A stretch of 64,000 nt of DNA from Streptomyces physcomitrii. GTDB taxonomy: Bacteria > Actinomycetota > Actinomycetes > Streptomycetales > Streptomycetaceae. A program made the translations under genes and the position numbers. The stretch lies in the NCBI RefSeq assembly GCF_012273655.1, contig NZ_JAAWWP010000003.1:62001-126000 (forward strand), given 5' to 3'. Under the pieces are notes generated by a model that was not told the origin of the DNA, searched no databases, and worked only from the letters and a program-made list of their open reading frames with translations. Of the stretch, positions 58,956-64,000 are shown piece after piece. Positions within the stretch are counted from its first letter, which is position 1, and each line of letters opens with the position of its first letter.

Positions 58956-61196
58956 TCAGACCAGACGGACCGGCTTGTCGGCACGTACGCCACGGTCCGC
59001 CAGCCAGGCCTTGAGGGGCCCGGAATCCCCGTACTCGACGAGCCGCAGCACCAACTGCCCGACCTCCGCGTCCCGTTCACCGCCCACGAGCAGCGAGGGA
59101 CCGTCCAGCCAGTCGAGCCCGGGCGCCGCCCCGGCCGTGTCGACCGCCGCGCAGCACACCATCGCCTTCACATGGTCGGTCAGCAACTCCCTTGCCGTAC
59201 GCGGCTGCTGGAGCGGGAACAGCGGCAGTATCCCGTCGCCCCACCAGGCGGTGTCCGCCCCGGCCACACCCCCCTCGGCCCCGGCACCGAACGCCCGCGG
59301 CCCGGGCGAAGCGGCCTCCTCCCGCGCCAACTCGGCACTCAGCCCGGCCGCAAGCAACGAGGTCCGCTCGCCGAGTACGGGGTCGGGGTCGGGATCGAGG
59401 TCAGGGCCGAGGTCGAGGTCGAGGCCGGGATCGAGGGCGGGATCGGGGGCGAGGTCGGGGTCCCTTTCCTCGTACGGGGCGGGTGGTTCGCTCGGGTCAG
59501 CGGGCTCGCTCGGGTCGAGCCGCTCGATCGAGTCAGGGGGCTCGCTCGGTCCGGGCGGCTCGCTCGGTCCGGACGGCTCGCTCGGTCCGGACGGCTCGCT
59601 CGGTCCGGACGGCTCGCTCGGGACCGGTCGCTCGCTCGGGGTCTGTCGCTCGCTCGGGTCGAGCGACTGAGACAGCTCAGGTGGTTGGGGCAGCTCAGGT
59701 GACCCAGGTGAGTAGTGAGGCGGCTGAGGCGGCTGAGGCGGGCGGGACGGCGAGGGCGGCTCGGTCGGATCCGTCAGCTGGAGATGGGCCATCACCCTTG
59801 CCAGCGTGGGGCCTTCGGGTACGGAGGCGGCGGCGGTCGGCGGGACCGGGGCGACCCCCGCGCCATGGCCCGCGCCGCCGGAGAGCGAGCCGGCAGCCGT
59901 GCCCGGCACGGTGGCCGCCGGGCCGGGGAGTCCCGGCGGGCCGGAGAGGCGGTCGAGGACCTTGTGCAGGCGGGCGGCGTCGGCACGCCACTTCCGGTCG
60001 ACGACCTCCTCCGGGTAGTGCTGCCAGTCCACCGGCGCCCAGTCCGGGCCCGGTTCGGCCGGGCCGCCGTGGAAGAGGCGGGCGGCGAGCAGCGAGGCGG
60101 CCTCGTCCATCGAGCCCGGTTCCTCCAGGAGATCGCAGGCCGGGCGCTCGCCGAGGCGGGAGGCGAAACCGTCCGCGAGGCGGTCGCGGCGGGAGAGTTC
60201 GGTGAGCGCGGAGACCACCCCGGCGTCCAGCCGGGCGGGCCAGCGCCCCATCCGCCAGGCGGGCAGCGCCACCTTGGTGAGCAGCCGGTCCCAGCCCGCG
60301 TAGGCCAGGCCCACCTGCTCCTGCGCGGAGATCCGCAGCCCGTAGTCCACAGCCTGTGCACGCTCGGCCGCGGCGGCCGCGGCGCCGCGCTCCATCTCGG
60401 CCGCGTGCACCCGGCAGCTCCGCAGCAGCAGCCGGGCCACCCAGCCGACCCCGGCCAGCGCGGCCCGCGCCACCGGTCCGCGGCGGGGGGAGGCGCTCAC
60501 GGCCACGGCCGCGTCCAGGCCGCGGACGAACCGCCGGGCCGCCGCTATGTCCGGGTGCGCGGAGGGCTCGGTCCCGGCGACCACCGGCGCGAGCACCGCC
60601 CGCAGCTCGGCCACCCGCATCCACCACAGGAAGGGCGAGCCGATCACCAGCACGGGCGCGGGCGGCACACCCCGCTCGGCACCGGCTCCCGGCCCGTCGG
60701 CCGCCCGGAACCCGGAACCGCCGGAGGACCCGGATCCCGTACGGAATCCGTCCGCGGCCGGTCCCTCGCCGTCCACCGCCCGGTACGCCCGATGCGTACG
60801 GTCCTCCAGCCAGCTGTCGCAGTCCGGGGTCAGCGCTATCGCCGAGGGTGCCGGGACGCCGAGGCGGTCGGCGAGATCGCGCACCAGCCGGTACAGATCC
60901 GGCGCCGACCGCTCCGGCACCGGCACCGTGGGGCTCACCGCCGGGCGCGCCCGCGCCACGACCAGCCCCACGGCGAGGGCGCCGAGCAGCGTGAGGGCGG
61001 CGACCGCGGTCACCACCCAGCGCACGGTGTCCCAGACCCCGGCGCCGAGCCGTCCGGTGCCCTCCGCCACGAAGAGGACCACGGCGCAGGCGGCGGGCAG
61101 CAGGGCCGCGGCCAGCGCGCGACCGCGCATCCGCAGCACGGCCAGCGCGCGCGACCGCGCCACGTACGCCCCTGCTTCCAGACCCATAGCGGCCAT
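58956..61196 (-). CDS. Large membrane-associated protein of unknown function
   Basis: The protein has 746 residues from ATG 61196 (GGGGGT upstream); ATG 61187 is a close alternative. Two helices (about 30-48 and 65-85) are followed by a cytosolic part resembling an M48-type peptidase scaffold (DLYRLVRDLADRLGVPAPSA) but without HExxH, so probably inactive. A Pro/Ser/Glu linker (about 500-640) has SEPSGP repeats. A C-terminal domain ends LADRGVRADKPVRLV. Conserved beside purD in Streptomyces as far as I recall. Function unknown. Confidence 0.8.
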   Translation of the reverse strand: MAAMGLEAGAYVARSRALAVLRMRGRALAAALLPAACAVVLFVAEGTGRLGAGVWDTVRWVVTAVAALTLLGALAVGLVVARARPAVSPTVPVPERSAPDLYRLVRDLADRLGVPAPSAIALTPDCDSWLEDRTHRAYRAVDGEGPAADGFRTGSGSSGGSGFRAADGPGAGAERGVPPAPVLVIGSPFLWWMRVAELRAVLAPVVAGTEPSAHPDIAAARRFVRGLDAAVAVSASPRRGPVARAALAGVGWVARLLLRSCRVHAAEMERGAAAAAAERAQAVDYGLRISAQEQVGLAYAGWDRLLTKVALPAWRMGRWPARLDAGVVSALTELSRRDRLADGFASRLGERPACDLLEEPGSMDEAASLLAARLFHGGPAEPGPDWAPVDWQHYPEEVVDRKWRADAARLHKVLDRLSGPPGLPGPAATVPGTAAGSLSGGAGHGAGVAPVPPTAAASVPEGPTLARVMAHLQLTDPTEPPSPSRPPQPPQPPHYSPGSPELPQPPELSQSLDPSERQTPSERPVPSEPSGPSEPSGPSEPSGPSEPPGPSEPPDSIERLDPSEPADPSEPPAPYEERDPDLAPDPALDPGLDLDLGPDLDPDPDPVLGERTSLLAAGLSAELAREEAASPGPRAFGAGAEGGVAGADTAWWGDGILPLFPLQQPRTARELLTDHVKAMVCCAAVDTAGAAPGLDWLDGPSLLVGGERDAEVGQLVLRLVEYGDSGPLKAWLADRGVRADKPVRLV
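59541..59648. repeat. Six 18-bp in-frame repeats (SEPSGP linker)
   Basis: Units of the type ctcgctcggtccggacgg start at 59541, 59559, 59577, 59595, 59613 and 59631; three are identical. They encode the Pro/Ser/Glu linker of the membrane protein. Confidence 0.9.
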
Positions 61197-61776
61197 GCCC
61201 GCTGCCACCCCCTACCGTCGCCCGTGACGGGAGCTCCGCACGCCGCCCACGGGGGCGGCCTTTTGCGCGCGAATGTCCCTGACTGTGCTCACTCCCCCAC
61301 TGTGACAGCCGCCACTGACATCGCAATGCCGGTGGGCCAAGTGCCGGAAAGCCTGCGCCGCACCATAGTTGGGCCCCCCGCACCCGTCAGCGGGTTGAGC
61401 GGGGGGCTCACTCGATGGAATGGCTTTGGGTAAAGGTGAGGCCTCGGGGATCGCGGGGGCGTATAGGGCCGACGCGGCGAACGGGACCGGTCGACTGGGG
61501 GCCTCTCACCACCAGGAAGGCCCTTCAGCGCCGAGAAGGCCCTTTACCGCCGGGAAGGCTCTTTACCTCCGGTGGCCGGGGCTGAGCGACGGTCACGAAG
61601 GCGAGCGCACCGGACCCGGAAGAGGCGCACCCGGACCGCAAGAGGCCGCACCGGACGCGGAAGCGAGCGCGCCGGAGCCGGAAACGTGCGCCGGACCCGG
61701 GAGCGAGCGCGCCGTGGCGAACGGAGAGCGGGCCGGGAACGACAGGGAGCGGCGGGCCGGGTCCGCAGCGCCGGTC
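61197..61776. other. Intergenic region between purD and the membrane-protein gene
   Basis: About 580 bases. A short plus-strand frame (GTG 61302 to 61433, 43 codons, ending LTRWNGFG) has intermediate codon bias and no clear ribosome site; I do not call it. 61600-61740 is Arg-codon-like ggaagcgagcgcgccgga repeats of no clear role. Confidence 0.4.
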
Positions 61777-63030
61777 TCAGACCTGGCCGGCCGCCCTCGC
61801 CGCGATGTCGGTGCGGTGCTGGGAACCGTCGAGGCGGAGGCGGCCCACGGCGGCGTAGGCCCGTTCCCGCGCCTCGCCGAGGTCGGCACCGGTGGCCGTG
61901 ACCGACAGGACCCGCCCGCCCGCGCTGACGACGGCGCCCTCGGCGAGCCGGGTGCCCGCGTGCAGGACGTAGGCGTGCGGGGCGTCCTCGGCGGTGACCT
62001 CGTCCAGGCCCTCGATCCGGTCGCCGGTGCGAGGCGTACCGGGGTAGTTGTGGGAGGCGACGACCACCGTCACCGCCGCGTCCTCGCTCCAGCGCAGCGG
62101 CTCGGCGTCGGCGAGGGTGCCCTCGGCGGAGGCGAGCAGCAGCCCCGCGAGGGGGGTCTTCAGACGGGCCAGGACCACCTGGGTCTCCGGGTCCCCGAAC
62201 CGGGCGTTGAACTCGATGACCCGCACGCCCCGCGAGGTGATCGCGAGCCCGGCGTAGAGCAGACCGGAGAAGGGCGTGCCGCGGCGGCGCAGTTCGTCGA
62301 CGGTGGGCTGGAGGACCGTGGCGAGGACCTCGTCCACCAGCTTCGGGTCGGCCCAGGGCAGCGGCGAATAGGCGCCCATACCACCGGTGTTGGGCCCCTG
62401 GTCGCCGTCGAGCGCGCGCTTGAAGTCCTGCGCGGGCTGGAGCGGCACCACGGTCTCGCCGTCGGTGACCGCGAAGAGCGAGACCTCGGGCCCGTCCAGG
62501 TAATCCTCGATCACCACCCGCCCGCAGGCCAGCGCGTGCTCCCGCGCCAGGTCCAGGTCACCGGTCACCACGACGCCCTTGCCCGCCGCCAGACCGTCGT
62601 CCTTCACCACGTACGGGGGCCCGAAGGCGTCCAGCGCCGCGTCGATCTCCGCGGCGGTGGTGCAGACGTAGCTGCGGGCGGTGGGCACCCCGGCGGCCGC
62701 CATCACGTCCTTGGCGAAGGCCTTGGAACCCTCCAGTCGCGCGGCCTCGCGGGACGGGCCGAAGCAGGGGATGCCCGCCTCCCGTACCGCGTCCGCGACG
62801 CCCTCGACCAGGGGTGCCTCGGGGCCGACCACGACCAGCCCCGCCCCGAGCTGCCGCGCGAGCACGGCCACGGCGTCGCCGTCGCTCGCGTCCACGGTGT
62901 GCAGCTCGGCCAGCTCGGCGATACCGGCGTTGCCGGGCGCGCAGTGCAGTGCGCTGACGTCGGGGTCGAGGGACAGGGAACGGCACAGGGCGTGTTCGCG
63001 GGCACCGCCGCCGATGACAAGGACCTTCAC
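61777..63030 (-). CDS. purD: Phosphoribosylamine-glycine ligase (GAR synthetase)
   Basis: The protein has 417 residues from GTG 63030 (MKVLVIGGGAREHAL). ATP-grasp enzyme: N-terminal Rossmann part, ATP-binding GLAAGKGVVV near 145, GPNTGGMGAYSP near 225, metal ligands in FNARFGDPETQ near 285. Second step of purine synthesis. Single-gene unit. Confidence 0.97.
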   Translation of the reverse strand: MKVLVIGGGAREHALCRSLSLDPDVSALHCAPGNAGIAELAELHTVDASDGDAVAVLARQLGAGLVVVGPEAPLVEGVADAVREAGIPCFGPSREAARLEGSKAFAKDVMAAAGVPTARSYVCTTAAEIDAALDAFGPPYVVKDDGLAAGKGVVVTGDLDLAREHALACGRVVIEDYLDGPEVSLFAVTDGETVVPLQPAQDFKRALDGDQGPNTGGMGAYSPLPWADPKLVDEVLATVLQPTVDELRRRGTPFSGLLYAGLAITSRGVRVIEFNARFGDPETQVVLARLKTPLAGLLLASAEGTLADAEPLRWSEDAAVTVVVASHNYPGTPRTGDRIEGLDEVTAEDAPHAYVLHAGTRLAEGAVVSAGGRVLSVTATGADLGEARERAYAAVGRLRLDGSQHRTDIAARAAGQV

Positions 63031-63394
63031 ACGGGCCAGCCTATCCGCCACCGGTCCACACCCTTTGGACGGGCCACCGAACGGGCCGACCGGTCACATT
63101 CGTATGTTCGGACAGCTCGGCTGTGGACAACCGCAATCGCGCTGACGCGGTCAGGCAGTGGAGCGGTGTGAGCGGAGGCCCGGGGCGGGCAGTGGCCCGG
63201 GGGTGGGCAGCGGCCCGGTGTGCGGAGTCTCGCGGGCGGCACGGGGTGAGGCGCGTGTATCGCTCGCGTCGCCACGTCGTCGCTCACGCCGCTTACGTCG
63301 CCACGTCGCCAGCCGTCCGGCCCGGTGCGGGCGGTCACCCGCGTGGGATCACTCGTGCGGGCGGGATCACTCATGCGAGACCACTCGTGCCGGA
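63031..63394. other. Intergenic region between dnaX and purD
   Basis: No gene. It holds the purD promoter region (AT-leaning cacattcgtatgttcgg at 63097-63113) and four copies of an atcactcgtgcggg-like repeat at 63345-63410 that run into the end of dnaX. Confidence 0.45.
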
Positions 63395-64000
63395 TCACTC
63401 GTGCGGGATCTCCTCCAGGACGGTGGCGCCGAGTTCGCGGACGATCAGGTCGTGCCCGGAGAGCGCCGCGGTGGCGTCCAGGTCCGCGTCGTCCTCGGCG
63501 GGCATGTCGTCCTCGGGGGCCACATACGACGATCCCGGGTGCCCGGAGGCCGAGGCGTTCGCCGCCTGCCCCGCCGCCCCGGAGGAGTGGGCCGCCCCCG
63601 CGTGCCCGCCGGACGAACCCGCCGACGAGTACCCGCCGCCGCCTTGGGCCTGGGCGGCAGAGGCCCCGGACGAGCCGGAGGAGTGGGCGGAAGCGGACGA
63701 GGAGTACGAGGAGGAAGAAGAGGAGTGCGGAGAAGAGGAAGAGGAAGGGGAGGGGGAGGAGGCAGCGGACGGAGAGGAGTCGGAGTACGAGGTGCCGGGC
63801 CGTTGGCCGCCGGGACCGCCACCGGGCGCCCCGCCGCCGAAGCCGCCCCCGGGACCGCCGCCGGACATGCCTCCGCCGGGTGCGCCGCCCCCGGTGGGAC
63901 CGCCGCCGAAGCCGCCGGCCGCGGGGGGCGGAGCGCTGCCGCCCGAGGGGTCGACGATGGCCTCGACCTTCCACGGGACGTTGAACTGCTCCACGAGCGC
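63395..64000 (-). CDS. dnaX: DNA polymerase III gamma/tau subunit, C-terminal part
   Basis: About 200 C-terminal residues are visible; the gene continues beyond the right edge. The reading frame is open to 64000. Visible text starts ALVEQFNVPWKVEAIVDPSG, continues through a Gly/Pro/Ser-rich disordered linker (GGGPGG, then Ser runs) and ends LSGHDLIVRELGATVLEEI plus PHE. The ending matches streptomycete DnaX, and its position beside purD agrees with the S. coelicolor order. DnaX loads the sliding clamp and links the polymerase to the helicase. Confidence 0.8.
   Translation of the reverse strand, partial: ALVEQFNVPWKVEAIVDPSGGSAPPPAAGGFGGGPTGGGAPGGGMSGGGPGGGFGGGAPGGGPGGQRPGTSYSDSSPSAASSPSPSSSSSPHSSSSSSYSSSASAHSSGSSGASAAQAQGGGGYSSAGSSGGHAGAAHSSGAAGQAANASASGHPGSSYVAPEDDMPAEDDADLDATAALSGHDLIVRELGATVLEEIPHE

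Overview
The window is high-GC actinobacterial DNA with nearly every third codon position G or C, many GTG starts and frequent ATGA/GTGA gene overlaps. It carries hallmark Streptomyces genes: bldC, an Lsr2 paralogue, valine dehydrogenase, DUF397/DUF5753 regulatory modules, and purine genes spread over several transcription units. From memory, the order dnaX - purD - purC - purSQL - purF/purM - DUF3073 - vdh - bldC - hrpA - DEAD-box helicase matches the S. coelicolor chromosome around SCO4067-SCO4096. The window is therefore a conserved Streptomyces core with inserted accessory genes. I saw no insertion sequence, prophage, CRISPR array or replication origin.

Layout. (1) 1-11109, minus strand: a tightly coupled RiPP (ribosomally made, modified peptide) operon. 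In transcription order it encodes a luciferase-like oxidoreductase, a RiPP-recognition protein, a methyltransferase, an aminotransferase, an iron-alcohol-dehydrogenase-like oxidative decarboxylase, two 62-residue precursor peptides, a small membrane protein, an ABC ATPase and permease, an M50 membrane protease, and a class III lanthionine synthetase that runs off the left edge. The mpaB/C/D/M/P-type set defines a daptide cluster, which turns the C-terminal Thr into dimethylated propanediamine. Joining it to a LanKC enzyme and an F420/flavin-type reductase, with precursors that contain no cysteine, is the most unusual feature here. (2) 11110-12500: a long gene-poor control region with tandem repeats and a bidirectional terminator. 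(3) 12532-18101: DEAD-box helicase, lipoprotein, minimal zinc peptidase and metallophosphoesterase. (4) 18258-20532: tRNA-Glu/Asp/Phe, an RHH-Doc toxin-antitoxin pair and a secreted RTX-type protein. (5) 20792-31713: DUF3533 membrane protein, HrpA, a P-loop kinase, tRNA-Asp, bldC, vdh and DUF3073.

(6) 31829-36540: purM, purF and a sulfatase preceded by a 31-codon leader peptide. (7) 36623-43140: a DUF397/HTH/ATPase module, an SGNH esterase, a TetR regulator with a near-perfect operator, a mycothiol-dependent isomerase-family protein and a membrane-anchored unknown. (8) 43440-47380: purSQL behind a 29-bp dyad, and divergent lsr2. (9) 47515-52364: three tRNA-Gly genes flanking a four-gene ABC exporter plus two-component system. 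(10) 52646-64000: methyltransferase, second sulfatase, purC, a dimethylformamidase-like protein, a membrane protein, purD and the 3' end of dnaX.

How genes work together: purD, purF, purS/Q/L, purM and purC together cover five of the early IMP steps. The RiPP operon is a self-contained unit for synthesis, maturation, proteolysis and export. The 47983-52269 cluster looks like a stress-sensing exporter (sensor kinase and regulator with their ABC pump).
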